Source of the DNA: Candidatus Companilactobacillus pullicola
GTDB taxonomy: Bacteria; Bacillota; Bacilli; Lactobacillales; Lactobacillaceae
Length of the DNA: 48,698 nt
Assembly (NCBI GenBank): GCA_019116025.1
Contig: DXCM01000096.1
Location: forward strand, 1 to 48,698
Direction: 5' to 3'
Shown here: positions 8,361 to 19,880 of the stretch, piece by piece
Layout of the letters: every line of letters starts with the position of its first letter
Numbering within the stretch: position 1 is the stretch's first letter
Translations under genes and position numbers: made by a program
Notes under the pieces: generated by a model
The model's input: the letters and a program-made list of their open reading frames with translations, nothing else
Databases searched by the model: none
Told to the model about the DNA's origin: nothing

Positions 8361-9347
8361 TTAATTCAATTTGCGATATCTATATTTGTTAGTGTAAGCC
8401 ACTTTCTTATCCTTGTTTAGAACGATATCTCCAAAGTCTGGATGATGAATAGCGTCTGGTAATGTTTGTAATTCCATTGCTAAACAACTGTAATCATACT
8501 CTGCAGCCTTTTGTTCGTCTTCAGGGTTAGCGGTGAAAATAACCATACCGTTGCGATCTGTATAAAGATCTACAGCTCTTTTATCAGACTGAATTGTTGC
8601 AGCATGTCCATCGACGACAAAAGTATCGTCATATTCATGCTTATCTAACAAGGACAATTGATCTAATCCTTTGCCAATAGTCTTAAGTTGCTTAAAGTCA
8701 TAAGGACCTTCAGTAGGAAGATATTGACCTGTAGGAATTTTCCCGTCATCCACTTCCAAGAATTTTGCCGAGTTAACTTGTAATTGTTGTTGACGAATAT
8801 TCTCATCATCAACATTAAAGTAAACATGGCAAGTAGGATTGAACAAGGTATCTTGATCAGTATTGGCTCCATAAGTAATGAAAACTTCGTCGTTGTCATT
8901 CAACATATAAATGACATTAACTTCTAATTTTCCAGGAAATCCATCTTCACCATTTATTGTATGACTGAACATAACCGCCTTATTGGAAATTTGGCGACTA
9001 GTGAAATTCTGATACTGGAGTCCATGACTTCCACCATGCAGAAAGTTTTCACCTTCATTTTGTTCCATTTGATAATCTTTACCATTGATCTTAAAAGTAC
9101 CATCTTTAATTCTTCCAGCTACACGACCAATCGTCTTACCAACTTGATAAGGTGTCTTGATGTAGTCTTCCAAATTATCAAAATGTTCGATCAATGAATG
9201 TTTCTTTCCATCCTCAACAACTTCAAAATTTTGCCAAGTTGCAGCATAGCTCATAACGCTGATACTTGTTTGATTTTTGTTAGTGATTTTATAGAGGTAA
9301 ACCGGTTCAGAATCAATTTCCCCAAAAATTGTTTTCGAAACTGTCAT
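8361..9347 (-). CDS. galM: Aldose 1-epimerase (mutarotase)
   Basis: A 328-residue cytoplasmic enzyme that interconverts alpha and beta anomers of glucose, galactose or maltose. Catalytic residues are seen as His in LHGGSHG (about 104-110), His in NPTCHVYFNV (about 172) and Glu in CLAMELQTLPDAIH (about 295). Length matches the family. It begins three bases after the pgmB stop with AGAGGGG upstream. Next to maltose phosphorylase, which needs or makes specific anomers, its job is most likely balancing anomers of maltose and glucose in maltodextrin use. Confidence 0.9.
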   Translation of the reverse strand: MTVSKTIFGEIDSEPVYLYKITNKNQTSISVMSYAATWQNFEVVEDGKKHSLIEHFDNLEDYIKTPYQVGKTIGRVAGRIKDGTFKINGKDYQMEQNEGENFLHGGSHGLQYQNFTSRQISNKAVMFSHTINGEDGFPGKLEVNVIYMLNDNDEVFITYGANTDQDTLFNPTCHVYFNVDDENIRQQQLQVNSAKFLEVDDGKIPTGQYLPTEGPYDFKQLKTIGKGLDQLSLLDKHEYDDTFVVDGHAATIQSDKRAVDLYTDRNGMVIFTANPEDEQKAAEYDYSCLAMELQTLPDAIHHPDFGDIVLNKDKKVAYTNKYRYRKLN

Positions 9348-9350
9348 TTT

Positions 9351-10037
9351 CTACCCCTCTTTTATTTTGCTCATTTCCTTCTTAATGTTCGTTAAGGTTA
9401 CTTGTGATGTGTCTGTGAAGTTGATATCGGCTTCATTTAAGATTTCTGGATCACCAATCCCAACAGATGTTTCGTTAGCACCGTTGATTGACTTAATACC
9501 AGAGACTGCATCTTCTAGACCGATACATTCTTCAGGCTTCAAGTTCAATACTTCAGCACCGCGAACATAAATTTCTGGATTTGGCTTACCATTCTTCAAA
9601 GTGCTTGGATCAACTCTAGCATCAAAGTATTTCTCCAAATCTAAGGCTTCCAAAACCTTAGGTGAATTCTTAGAAGATGAGGCCAAAGAAATTAGATAGT
9701 TATTGGCACTCAAGTCCTCAATAAATTCTTTCATACCGGGAAGAATATCGTCATCTGTCAATCCCTTTAAGAGGTTCAAATAATTATCATTTTTCTCAGT
9801 AGCATACTTAACTTTTTCATCTTCAGTGTAATCGTTTTCCTTGCCACCAGACTTTAAAATCAAGTTTAGTGAATCCATTCTGCCGACACCCTTTAGTTGG
9901 TTAGCTAGATCCTCAGTCCATGTAACCCCCAACTCATCTGCTAATTGATGCCATGCTTGTGAATGATAGACTGATGTATTAGCAATCACACCATCTAAAT
10001 CGAAGATGAATCCTTTAATTTGTTCAAATTTTACCAT
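9351..10037 (-). CDS. pgmB: Beta-phosphoglucomutase
   Basis: A 228-residue HAD-superfamily mutase converting beta-D-glucose 1-phosphate to glucose 6-phosphate via an aspartyl-phosphate. Motif I is FIFDLDGVIANTS at about 11-23. The helical cap follows, with QLKGVGRMDSL at about 48-58. Motif II is SLASSSKN, the Lys motif is NGKPNPEIY, and motif IV is CIGLEDAVSGI. It uses the product of the maltose phosphorylase just upstream. A hairpin at 10064-10095 separates the two genes, so it may be made at a lower level or rely on readthrough. AAGGAG lies about 13 bases before the ATG. Confidence 0.94.
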   Translation of the reverse strand: MVKFEQIKGFIFDLDGVIANTSVYHSQAWHQLADELGVTWTEDLANQLKGVGRMDSLNLILKSGGKENDYTEDEKVKYATEKNDNYLNLLKGLTDDDILPGMKEFIEDLSANNYLISLASSSKNSPKVLEALDLEKYFDARVDPSTLKNGKPNPEIYVRGAEVLNLKPEECIGLEDAVSGIKSINGANETSVGIGDPEILNEADINFTDTSQVTLTNIKKEMSKIKEG

Positions 10038-10063
10038 ATCGTGTCATTGACTCCTTCTGATAA

Positions 10064-10095
10064 AAAGATGTCTGAAATAACTTTCAGACATCTTT
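10064..10095 (-). terminator. Intercistronic hairpin between mapA and pgmB
   Basis: AAAGATGTCTGAA and TTCAGACATCTTT form a near-perfect 13-bp stem with a short loop and few T on the minus-strand side. Within the operon it probably acts as a partial terminator or mRNA stabiliser. Confidence 0.7.
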
Positions 10096-10104
10096 ATTTT
10101 ACAA

Positions 10105-12348
10105 TTATTTTAGCATTAGTGGTTCATCATTGACTGTAATTTGAAGTGGATCTCCAGAAACCAACTTGAACTCCGAACCATTTTCCTTGACGTTTACTTC
10201 GATGACGCGTCCCCTAAATACTTGTCTGAATGAGTAACTATTCCATTTCTTAGGTAAGAATGGTTTATAACTCAAAGTACCATCGTCGTGAACACGCATG
10301 CCTGCAAATCCCTGAACCATGGCCAACCAGCCACCTGTCATTGAAGTGATATGCAAACCATCTGCTGTATCGTTATTATAATTGTCTAAGTCTAGTCTAG
10401 CCGTTCTTTCATATAATGCAACCGCTTTCTGTTCATAATGTAAATCTGCGGCTAACACAGCATGAATTGCGGGTGAAAGACTTGACTCATGCACTGTCAA
10501 AGGTTCATAGAAATCGAAGTTACGCTTCTTTTCACGTTCAGAGAAGTCGTCGATGAAGTCCCAAATACCTTGGAGAACATCACCTTGCTTGATATATGGA
10601 GAACGTAAGATCTTATCCCATGACCAGTGTTGATTAATTGGTAATTGATCAGCCGGAATAGAGCTGACTGGTTCAATATCTTTATCTAAGAAGCCATCAT
10701 GTTGAACGAAAATGCCAAGATCTTCGTCATAAGGTAGATACATCTTGTCTACAATATCTTGCCAATGATCCATTTCTTCTTTAGAAACATTTAATTTTTC
10801 AAATTGATCTTTACTTACTTCGCCGAGAATTTGTAGTGTGTACTTCAAAGTCCAACGGGCTAAGAAATTAGTATACCAGTTATTATCGACGTTATTTTCA
10901 TATTCATCTGGTCCAGTAACACCGTGAATCATATATTGTTCGTTACGTTTGCTGTAGTGAACACGATCAGCCCAGAAGCGTGACATTTCTGTCAACATCT
11001 TGCTACCTTCATGAAGAACAAATGACTTGTCGCCTGTATAACGTGTGTAGTTATAGATAGCAAAGGCAATATCACCATTACGATGAATTTCTTCAAAAGT
11101 AATTTCCCATTCGTTATGGCATTCAATACCATTGAAAGTAACCATTGGATATAACGCACCCTTTAGGCCTTGTCTTTGAGCATTGATGTAGGCACCTTTT
11201 AGTTGATTGTAACGATACATCAATAGGTTACGTGATACTTCTGGTTGAGAAACTCCCAAGTAAACAGGAATACAGAAAGCTTCAGTATCCCAATATGTAG
11301 CCCCACCGTATTTTTCACCAGTGAAACCTTTTGGTCCAATATTCAAACGTGAATCTTCACCTGAGTAAGTTGTGAATAATCCAAAGAGGTTGAAACGCAT
11401 ACCTTGTTGAGCATCAGTATCGCCATCGATCTTAATATCTGATTGATTCCAACGATTTTTCCAAACATTTGCATGAGCACCCAATAGGTCTTCATATGAA
11501 ACACTACTGATCTTAGCAGCAATACCTTCCATAGCATCCCTTAGATCGTCAACTGTTTCATAATCACGTGATGTTACAACGACAACACGTTTTTCAATTG
11601 TACCAACTTCATGAGCTTTCAAATCAGCTACAAAAGTTTTGCTAGTTTCTAATTTGCCAACTTCGTGATCGGTTTCCTTAAGTTCAGTTACATAACCAAC
11701 TTGCATACCAGATGTGAATCTTGGTGTACCAAAATCGTTTGGCTTAGTTTCAGCAATGATACTGTCATCAGTAATTTCCAATACTTGCCAGAAACGTTCA
11801 TCATAATTTGCATCTTCATTTTCAACATTTGCATCCAATGAAGAAATAACTTTAACTTCAACTGAATCATCAGATAAATTCTCAAAGCTGACCTTTTGAA
11901 CAGATAGTTCCTTTTGGGCAACACTCAAAAATCTTTCAAAGTTGAATTTTACTTTGGCACCATCTTTTTCAACGATGAATGAACGTTTCAAAGTAGCGTT
12001 CTTCATGTCTAGATCAAGTGTAAAGTCACTAATTTTATCAGTGTATAGATCTAATTTAGAACCATTGATCAAAAAGTTCATTTTAATAAAATTAACGGCA
12101 TTGATAACTTTACCAAAGTATTCTGGATAGCCATTCTTCCACCAACCGACACGAGTCTTGTCAGGGTACCAAACACCAGCTAGATAGCTGCCTGGTAAAC
12201 TGTCGCCTGTATAATCTTCTTCAAAATTACCACGCATCCCCATATATCCGTTACCTAGACTGGTTAGGCTTTCTTGTAATCTTTTATTTTCCTTGTCTAA
12301 TTTATGTGTGACGATGTTCCAAGGGTCAACTTCAAAAATACGCTTCAT
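10105..12348 (-). CDS. mapA: Maltose phosphorylase (GH65)
   Basis: A 747-residue cytoplasmic enzyme that splits maltose with phosphate to glucose and beta-glucose 1-phosphate. The N-terminal beta-sandwich covers about 1-270, the (alpha/alpha)6 barrel about 320-700, and a short C-terminal beta region ends the protein. The general acid Glu lies in GVTGPDEYENNVDNNW at about 485. The phosphate-binding region is suggested by the HESSLSPAIHA segment at about 620. The enzyme has no signal peptide. Neighbours pgmB and galM complete the pathway and MsmX lies just upstream. RBS TAGGAGG precedes the ATG. Kojibiose or trehalose phosphorylase are GH65 alternatives, but the context favours maltose. Confidence 0.92.
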   Translation of the reverse strand: MKRIFEVDPWNIVTHKLDKENKRLQESLTSLGNGYMGMRGNFEEDYTGDSLPGSYLAGVWYPDKTRVGWWKNGYPEYFGKVINAVNFIKMNFLINGSKLDLYTDKISDFTLDLDMKNATLKRSFIVEKDGAKVKFNFERFLSVAQKELSVQKVSFENLSDDSVEVKVISSLDANVENEDANYDERFWQVLEITDDSIIAETKPNDFGTPRFTSGMQVGYVTELKETDHEVGKLETSKTFVADLKAHEVGTIEKRVVVVTSRDYETVDDLRDAMEGIAAKISSVSYEDLLGAHANVWKNRWNQSDIKIDGDTDAQQGMRFNLFGLFTTYSGEDSRLNIGPKGFTGEKYGGATYWDTEAFCIPVYLGVSQPEVSRNLLMYRYNQLKGAYINAQRQGLKGALYPMVTFNGIECHNEWEITFEEIHRNGDIAFAIYNYTRYTGDKSFVLHEGSKMLTEMSRFWADRVHYSKRNEQYMIHGVTGPDEYENNVDNNWYTNFLARWTLKYTLQILGEVSKDQFEKLNVSKEEMDHWQDIVDKMYLPYDEDLGIFVQHDGFLDKDIEPVSSIPADQLPINQHWSWDKILRSPYIKQGDVLQGIWDFIDDFSEREKKRNFDFYEPLTVHESSLSPAIHAVLAADLHYEQKAVALYERTARLDLDNYNNDTADGLHITSMTGGWLAMVQGFAGMRVHDDGTLSYKPFLPKKWNSYSFRQVFRGRVIEVNVKENGSEFKLVSGDPLQITVNDEPLMLK

Positions 12349-12377
12349 TATAATCCTCCTACAAGCATCCTTCTCTA

Positions 12378-13481
12378 TTAAAGAATTGTTTTACCTGTAT
12401 CTTTATCAAAGTAGTGTGCCTTAGTCATTTCTAAGGCCATCTTAATTGTGCTTCCTGGTTCATGATGATCACGTGCATTAACTTTAGCAATGAATTCAGC
12501 ATTTCCAATCTTAGAATAAAGCATTGATTCAGCACCAAGTAATTCAGAAACTTGAACATTAGCTTCGATTGTAGAATCAGCAAATGTTTGTAAAGCAATC
12601 TCTTCAGCATGGATATCTTCTGGACGAATACCAAATGTTAAGTCTTTACCATCATATCCTTTAGCCCTTAATGTCTTAAGATGTCCTTCAGGAACTACTA
12701 GATTCAAGCTGCCGCCGTCAGTAATTCTGTTTCCATCCAATTTAACATCGAAGAAGTTTGTAGCTGGTGAACCAATGAATCCAGCAACGAATTTGTTAGC
12801 TGGCTTGTCATATAGTTCTTTAGGTGTACCAACTTGTTGAATCTTACCATCATTCATGATAACGATTCGATCAGCCATAGTCATAGCTTCAACTTGATCA
12901 TGGGTAACATAGATAAAGTTACGTCCTAATCTTTGATGTAATTGTGCAATTTCAGTACGCATTTGAACTCTCAATTTAGCATCCAAGTTTGACAAAGGCT
13001 CATCAAGCAAGAACAAGTTAGCATCACGAACAATCGCACGTCCTAAAGCAACACGTTGTCTTTGACCACCTGATAAAGCACTAGGTTTACGTTCCAAAAA
13101 GTCTGTCAAACCTAGAATTTTAGCGGCATCTTCAACACGTTTCTTAGTATCTTCCTTATCATGCTTACGGATATTCAATCCGAAGGCCATGTTATCGTAA
13201 ACACTCATGTGTGGATACAAAGCATAGTTTTGGAAAACCATGGCAATATCACGATCTCTTGGGGCAACGTCATTCATGACTTTTCCGTCAATCTTAAAGT
13301 CCCCTTCAGTGATATCTTCCAAACCAGCAATCATACGTAATGTAGTTGATTTACCACAACCTGATGGTCCAACGAAAACGATGAACTCACCATCTTTGAT
13401 ATCCAAGTTAAAGTCTGTTACAGAATAATTTTTGTTACCTGCATAACGCTTTGAAATGTGCTCTAAATTAATTACTGACAT
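12378..13481 (-). CDS. msmX: Multiple-sugar ABC transporter ATP-binding protein MsmX/MalK type
   Basis: A 367-residue ATPase that powers sugar importers. Walker A is GPSGCGKST at about 38-46, the Q-loop is FQNYALYPHMSV, the signature is ALSGGQRQRVALGRA at about 134-148, Walker B is LFLLDEPLSNLDAKLR and the switch His is in YVTHDQ. The C-terminal TOBE/regulatory domain starts at about 240. It serves MalEFG here, though it sits at the head of the mapA operon, away from malEFG. MsmX-type ATPases often serve several importers. Its own promoter has a cre and a MalR-type operator. Confidence 0.92.
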   Translation of the reverse strand: MSVINLEHISKRYAGNKNYSVTDFNLDIKDGEFIVFVGPSGCGKSTTLRMIAGLEDITEGDFKIDGKVMNDVAPRDRDIAMVFQNYALYPHMSVYDNMAFGLNIRKHDKEDTKKRVEDAAKILGLTDFLERKPSALSGGQRQRVALGRAIVRDANLFLLDEPLSNLDAKLRVQMRTEIAQLHQRLGRNFIYVTHDQVEAMTMADRIVIMNDGKIQQVGTPKELYDKPANKFVAGFIGSPATNFFDVKLDGNRITDGGSLNLVVPEGHLKTLRAKGYDGKDLTFGIRPEDIHAEEIALQTFADSTIEANVQVSELLGAESMLYSKIGNAEFIAKVNARDHHEPGSTIKMALEMTKAHYFDKDTGKTIL

Positions 13482-13621
13482 TATTATTAGCTCCTCTATT
13501 CTCCAAGATCGATTGGAAATTTATAAACCTATTTGATAATTATTTTGATTAGGCTCATCAATCCTCAAATAATTACTACTAGAATAATTTCATAAAAAAT
13601 GTTTTTTACTACGCTTCTAAT

Positions 13622-13675
13622 TATTATGCAAGCTGTCGCTTGTTGCAACCGTTTTCACCATGTTACCGATAACAG
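13622..13675 (-). promoter_or_regulatory. msmX operon promoter with cre and MalR-type operator
   Basis: Minus-strand order is operator TGTTATCGGTAACA (13662-13675), three bases, cre TGAAAACGGTTGCA (13645-13658), -35 TTGCAA (13644-13649, inside the cre), a 16-base spacer and -10 TAATAA (13622-13627). The layout is the same as upstream of malE. The cre fits the CcpA consensus, so repression by CcpA at the -35 is expected. Binding by MalR is inferred from the palindrome type. The stretch 13482-13621 is an untranslated leader in which I see nothing else. Confidence 0.8.
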
Positions 13676-13774
13676 CTTTCATTGTAATTGATGGCTGTAC
13701 CGAGATTCCTTTTGAGTAGTATTGGACCTTGTCTCATCCAACAGACTTATCCAGCGATTACAACTCTACGGCGC

Positions 13775-13829
13775 AAAAAAGATGTCCAATTACAGATTTT
13801 TACAAATCTTAAATTGAGACATCTTTTTT
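13775..13829 (-). terminator. Intrinsic terminator of the malEFG-GH13 operon
   Basis: AAAAAAGATGTC...AATT pairs with AATTGAGACATCTTTTTT around an inner AGATTTTTACAAATCT hairpin. It lies directly after the last GH13 gene. Confidence 0.85.
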
Positions 13830-13831
13830 AA

Positions 13832-15469
13832 TTAATTTTCACATTCATAAACGAAACCATCATACGGTTCCATTTCAAACTGCTCTGTTAAATTCTTTTC
13901 AGTTGTATTCGTTAACTTCACTTGCCATTTATCGTTCATAAGTTCCTTCGGCAAGGTTACAATTTTTTTCTGTTTACTGAAATTGACGATTACCAAAAAT
14001 TGTTTCTTATCATCGGTTCTTAAATAGGCATAAACATCAGGATCTGATTGTAAGAACCAATCGTAATTTCCTTCAATAAAAGTTGGTTCTGATTTTCTAA
14101 AAGCAATCATCTTTTTATAGAAGTTCAAAACTGAGTCGGGATCAGCCATTTCTGATTCAACATTAATAGTCTTAGTGTTTTGATTGATTTTCATCCAAGG
14201 AGTTCCCTCAGTAAATCCAGCTTTAATATCACTAGTCCATTGCATAGGTGTTCGTGAATGATCACGTGTCCAATGGGTAATAATTTGAAGCGCTTCTTTA
14301 GGGTCTTTACCACTATTAACCATATTATGGTAGCGAATTTGAGACTCATCATCATCAACTTCATCGATTGATTTGAATGGATAGTTGGTCATCCCTAACT
14401 CTTGTCCTTGGTAAATGAAAGGTGTTCCTTTCAAGAAAAAGTATGACATAGCAATTGCTTTGGCAGATTTCTTTGTCTCATTTCCTAAAATCGTATTGAT
14501 TCTAGGATTGTCGTGATTTTCAAAATACAAAGCATTCCAACCACTATTCTCCTGGTCTTTTTGCCAACGAGACAAAACTTGTTTCATTTCATCAACGTTA
14601 ATTCTTTCATGGCCTTCTTCACCCTCTCGAGCGTTGTGTTCCCATTCAAAAATCATATTGATGTAACCCTTTTTATTGGGATCTGTCCACTCAGGAGCTT
14701 GCTTACTAGAAACACCACTGGCCTCACCAACTGTCATAATGTCATACTGATTGAAGATATCACGCATTTCTGCCATGTAATCATCAATTCCTTTAACATT
14801 CATGAATGGTTTCCAAGGATCATCTTTGGGTGGTTCATAGTCAAAAGGTGCCTTTTGGATATGGCTGATAGCATCCATTCGGAAACCATCGATTCCAAGA
14901 TCTAACCACCACCGAATCATTTTATAGATTTCTTGACGTAATTTAGGATTGCGCCAATTCAAATCTGGTTGTTGTGGCGCAAAAACATGGAAATAAGCTT
15001 GCTTAGTCGTTTCATCATAAGTCCAAGTTGAGTTACCAGTAAAACTTGTCCAATCGTTTGGCATTTTGTCTGGCGTCGCATCAGCCCACATATAGTAATC
15101 ACGATAAGGATTATCCTTGGACTTTTTGCTTTCAATGAACCAAGGGTGCTGATCACTGGTATGGTTAACAACTAAATCCAAAATAACTTTGATGCCAATG
15201 TCATGAGCTTTGTCCAATAAAATTTTAAAGTCATTTAACGAACCAAATTCTGGTTGAACGTCTTCATAGTCAGAAATGTCGTAACCATTATCAACATTAG
15301 GTGACTTATAGATAGGATTGATCCAGATAAAATCAACACCGAGTGACTTTAGATAAGGTAGTTTTTCAATAATACCGGCAATATCACCGACACCATCATT
15401 ATTAGTGTCTTTAAAACTGCGGGGATAAACTTGATAACCAACCGCATTCTTCCACCATGGTCGACTCAT
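13832..15469 (-). CDS. GH13 alpha-glucosidase, probably alpha-1,4-active
   Basis: A 545-residue cytoplasmic glucosidase of the oligo-1,6-glucosidase/alpha-glucosidase group (GH13_31-like). Region I is DLVVNHTS at about 100. The nucleophile Asp is in GFRMDAISHI at about 198, the acid Glu in MTVGEAS at about 254, and the transition-state Asp in ENHDNPR at about 323. The residue after the nucleophile is Ala. In this group Val there goes with alpha-1,6 cleavage and Ala or Thr with alpha-1,4, so maltose/maltotriose-type activity is more likely (family knowledge, not proof). It is the last gene of the malE operon and starts one base after the stop of the gene at 15471. Confidence 0.87.
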   Translation of the reverse strand: MSRPWWKNAVGYQVYPRSFKDTNNDGVGDIAGIIEKLPYLKSLGVDFIWINPIYKSPNVDNGYDISDYEDVQPEFGSLNDFKILLDKAHDIGIKVILDLVVNHTSDQHPWFIESKKSKDNPYRDYYMWADATPDKMPNDWTSFTGNSTWTYDETTKQAYFHVFAPQQPDLNWRNPKLRQEIYKMIRWWLDLGIDGFRMDAISHIQKAPFDYEPPKDDPWKPFMNVKGIDDYMAEMRDIFNQYDIMTVGEASGVSSKQAPEWTDPNKKGYINMIFEWEHNAREGEEGHERINVDEMKQVLSRWQKDQENSGWNALYFENHDNPRINTILGNETKKSAKAIAMSYFFLKGTPFIYQGQELGMTNYPFKSIDEVDDDESQIRYHNMVNSGKDPKEALQIITHWTRDHSRTPMQWTSDIKAGFTEGTPWMKINQNTKTINVESEMADPDSVLNFYKKMIAFRKSEPTFIEGNYDWFLQSDPDVYAYLRTDDKKQFLVIVNFSKQKKIVTLPKELMNDKWQVKLTNTTEKNLTEQFEMEPYDGFVYECEN

Positions 15470-15470
15470 C

Positions 15471-17120
<1,650 letters not shown>

Positions 17121-18881
17121 CTATTTAAAAATTACAAATCCCTTTGGATCCAATACAGTTGAATCCGTATTATTTTCTGTTAAGTTACTCAAAAGAACTT
17201 CACCACTAGCATTTACAGTTTGTTTTTCAGAACTAGTGTTAAAAATACCTGTTATTTTTTTGCCATCTAAGAGACGACTAAGCATCAAAATGCCGTTATT
17301 CCCTTGAGAAACATCCCAATCCATTGAACCTTCAGATAATATCTGATGATCTTCTTTACGAAACGCTACCAAGTCTTTGAAAAATTCATATAAATTCAAA
17401 TCTTGATCCTTTTCATCCCAGATCATGCACTTACGACAGTCAGGATCGTTTCCACCTGTCATACCGTATTCATCACCATAATAAATACATGGAACTCCTG
17501 GTTGCATGTAAGTGAAGGCTAAGACTTGTTTTTCTAATTCTTTGTCGTCACCAGCAACTGTCAAAATTCTAGCAGTATCATGTGAATCCAAAACATTAAA
17601 TTGCATCTGATCAGTTTGCTTACGATAGAGCATCAATTGATTATTGATTTCAGAAACAACCTTAGGCACTGTCATTTCATGTTTAATGAAGAAATCTTTA
17701 ATCAAATCAGTATAAGCATAGTTCATTACAGCTGTGAATTCATCACCGTTCAACCAACTTTGAGATGAATGCCATACCTCGCCCAAAATATAAAAGTCTT
17801 TCTTTGACTCATCACAGACACGACGGAAGTCTTTCCAGAATGAGTGATCAATTTCATTAGCAACATCTAGTCTCCAAGCGTCAATATCAAATTCATCAAT
17901 CCAATACTTAGCAATATTCAACAAATATTTCTTAGCTTCTGGATTGGCTGTATTGATCTTAGGCATATGTGGTGTTGTAGCAAAAACGTCATATGTGATA
18001 TCAGTAGCATCCTCAAAGTTCTTACCTTCTTTGTAAGAAACAGGGAATTTATTGATATGGAACCAATCAGCATACTTAGAGTCTTTACCATTCTTGATAA
18101 CATCTTGCCATTGTGGTGAATTGTCTCCCATATGATTGAAGACCGCATCAAGCATTACCTTAATACCACGTTTATGACATTCATCGACTAACTTCTTGAA
18201 GAGCTTCTTATCGCCGAAACTTGGATCAATTTCCATATAATCGATCGTGTCATATTTGTGATTTGAGTGTGCCTTAAAGATTGGGCAGAAGTAAATTCCG
18301 TTGATACCTAAATCAACAAGATGATCCAAATGATCGATTACACCTTGTAGGTCACCACCGAAAAAGTCTTGGGCAGCTGGATCTTTAGATCCCCATGGTA
18401 ATGTATTTTCAGGATCATTAGTTTTATCACCGTTAGCAAAACGTTCTGGGAAGATTTGATACCAAACTGTATTCTTGACCCATTCTGGAGCCTTGAAGCG
18501 ATCGATTTCGTGGAAGTATGGCATTCTGAAATAATTATTTCCCTTGTTCACTGATTTCTCATTGAATGGAAAAGCTCCTTGATCGCCATATAGAATTTCA
18601 GTTCCATCACGACCAATTATTTGAAAGGCATAGGACATACGATTGAATGGTTCTGTTGTTTCGTATTCCCAATAATCAAACAAATCAGTTGATAATGTCA
18701 ATTTCATTGGTACTGGCTTTTTATTCCAGTGTTCTTTATCCATAGAATAAGTATCGCCGTGTAAAAGATTAACGCCAATAGCGTCACCTCTAGCTGTTCT
18801 GATTCTCAAATGCATGAGACCTTTTTTGTATAAAAATGCGTATTCACTTTCGGGACGATGATAAATTGCTGCTGTATTCAT
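17121..18881 (-). CDS. Neopullulanase / maltogenic amylase (GH13_20)
   Basis: A 586-residue intracellular enzyme that hydrolyses cyclodextrins, maltodextrins and pullulan. The N-terminal CBM34-like domain spans about 1-125 and mediates dimer formation in the family. The GH13 barrel begins at about 135 (VWYQIFPERFANGD). Catalytic residues are Asp in AWRLDVANEID, Glu in ILGEVWH and Asp in LDSHDTAR. The start is ATG 18881 with AAGGTGG eight bases upstream; a GTG at 18893 overlaps that site. A terminator-like hairpin lies between it and malG, so it may be expressed below the transporter genes. There is no signal peptide, so it works on imported dextrins. Confidence 0.9.
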   Translation of the reverse strand: MNTAAIYHRPESEYAFLYKKGLMHLRIRTARGDAIGVNLLHGDTYSMDKEHWNKKPVPMKLTLSTDLFDYWEYETTEPFNRMSYAFQIIGRDGTEILYGDQGAFPFNEKSVNKGNNYFRMPYFHEIDRFKAPEWVKNTVWYQIFPERFANGDKTNDPENTLPWGSKDPAAQDFFGGDLQGVIDHLDHLVDLGINGIYFCPIFKAHSNHKYDTIDYMEIDPSFGDKKLFKKLVDECHKRGIKVMLDAVFNHMGDNSPQWQDVIKNGKDSKYADWFHINKFPVSYKEGKNFEDATDITYDVFATTPHMPKINTANPEAKKYLLNIAKYWIDEFDIDAWRLDVANEIDHSFWKDFRRVCDESKKDFYILGEVWHSSQSWLNGDEFTAVMNYAYTDLIKDFFIKHEMTVPKVVSEINNQLMLYRKQTDQMQFNVLDSHDTARILTVAGDDKELEKQVLAFTYMQPGVPCIYYGDEYGMTGGNDPDCRKCMIWDEKDQDLNLYEFFKDLVAFRKEDHQILSEGSMDWDVSQGNNGILMLSRLLDGKKITGIFNTSSEKQTVNASGEVLLSNLTENNTDSTVLDPKGFVIFK

Positions 18882-18914
18882 TAAAAATTCCACCTTTTTT
18901 GTGATTTAAATAAT

Positions 18915-18978
18915 AAAAAGGGACTTGCATTAAATAAATTCAATACAAAATGTAGTGAGTTAATTTTATGCAGGTCCC
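18915..18978 (-). terminator. Intercistronic terminator between malG and neopullulanase
   Basis: On the minus strand, AGGGACCTGCAT and ATGCAAGTCCCT form a stem extended by AAAATT/AATTTA pairs and followed by five T. It is inside the operon, so attenuation of the enzyme genes relative to the transporter is likely. Confidence 0.75.
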
Positions 18979-19013
18979 TAATAGTATAGAAACTATTTTT
19001 ATGATCCTCGAAA

Positions 19014-19877
19014 CTATTTAACAGAACCAGATGTAATACCTTCTACATAGTACTTTTGCATATAAATGAATAGTAATGTAATAGGAATTGCAATAAGCAC
19101 ACATCCAGCGGTAAATGTCATAAACAATGAGTTAGCAGTTGTCTTGGTCATCATTGAGTACAAACCAATGGCAACTGTATAATCCTTAACGTCATCACCC
19201 ATGATGATCTTAGCAAAGATGAAGTCCATCCATGGACCCATGAAAGCCATCAAAGCAGTATAAACGATGATTGGTTTTGATAGTGGCAAAGTGATCTTAG
19301 TAAAGATCTGCCATTTATTAGCACCATCGATCATAGCTGATTCATCCAAAGCCATAGGAATTGTATCGAAGAATCCTTTGGCAACATAGAAACCAAGTGC
19401 AGCACCTGATGAGTAGATAAGAACTAAAGCTACAAGACTTTGTGTTAAGTTAACAGCTTTAAGAATGTAGTAAACAGCAATCATACTCATGAATCCAGGG
19501 AACATATTTAGAACCAAAGCAATTTTCAAGAATGGTCTTCTCATCTTAAAACGTAATCTTGATAGTGAGTAAGCCATGGCAATAGTGATGAATGTTGAAA
19601 GAATACAACTGAAAACGGCAACGATAAATGTATTTATGAACCAACGTACAAATGGGAAGTTACCAGTTGCATCAGTGATTAATTTTACGTAATTTGAAAT
19701 TGTGAAACTCTTAGGTATGATGTATGGAACGAAAGCTCCACCTTCTGCTCTGAAACTAGTTAGAACGATCCAAGCAATTGGGAACATCCAGACGATGGCC
19801 ATAATTGTCAGGATGAGGTAAATTAAGAAACGAGTATTTCTTCTTTTTGTCTTATAATTTTCATTTTTAAGTTCCAT
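19014..19877 (-). CDS. malG: Maltodextrin ABC transporter permease MalG
   Basis: A 287-residue inner-membrane permease with six predicted helices. The EAA loop that contacts the ATPase reads DESAMIDGANKWQIFTKITLP at about 190-210. It follows malF by three bases and pairs with it to form the channel. The N-terminus is basic (ENYKTKRRN) before helix 1 (FLIYLILTIMAIVWMFPIAW). A hairpin terminator follows the gene. Confidence 0.92.
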   Translation of the reverse strand: MELKNENYKTKRRNTRFLIYLILTIMAIVWMFPIAWIVLTSFRAEGGAFVPYIIPKSFTISNYVKLITDATGNFPFVRWFINTFIVAVFSCILSTFITIAMAYSLSRLRFKMRRPFLKIALVLNMFPGFMSMIAVYYILKAVNLTQSLVALVLIYSSGAALGFYVAKGFFDTIPMALDESAMIDGANKWQIFTKITLPLSKPIIVYTALMAFMGPWMDFIFAKIIMGDDVKDYTVAIGLYSMMTKTTANSLFMTFTAGCVLIAIPITLLFIYMQKYYVEGITSGSVK

Positions 19878-19880
19878 ACT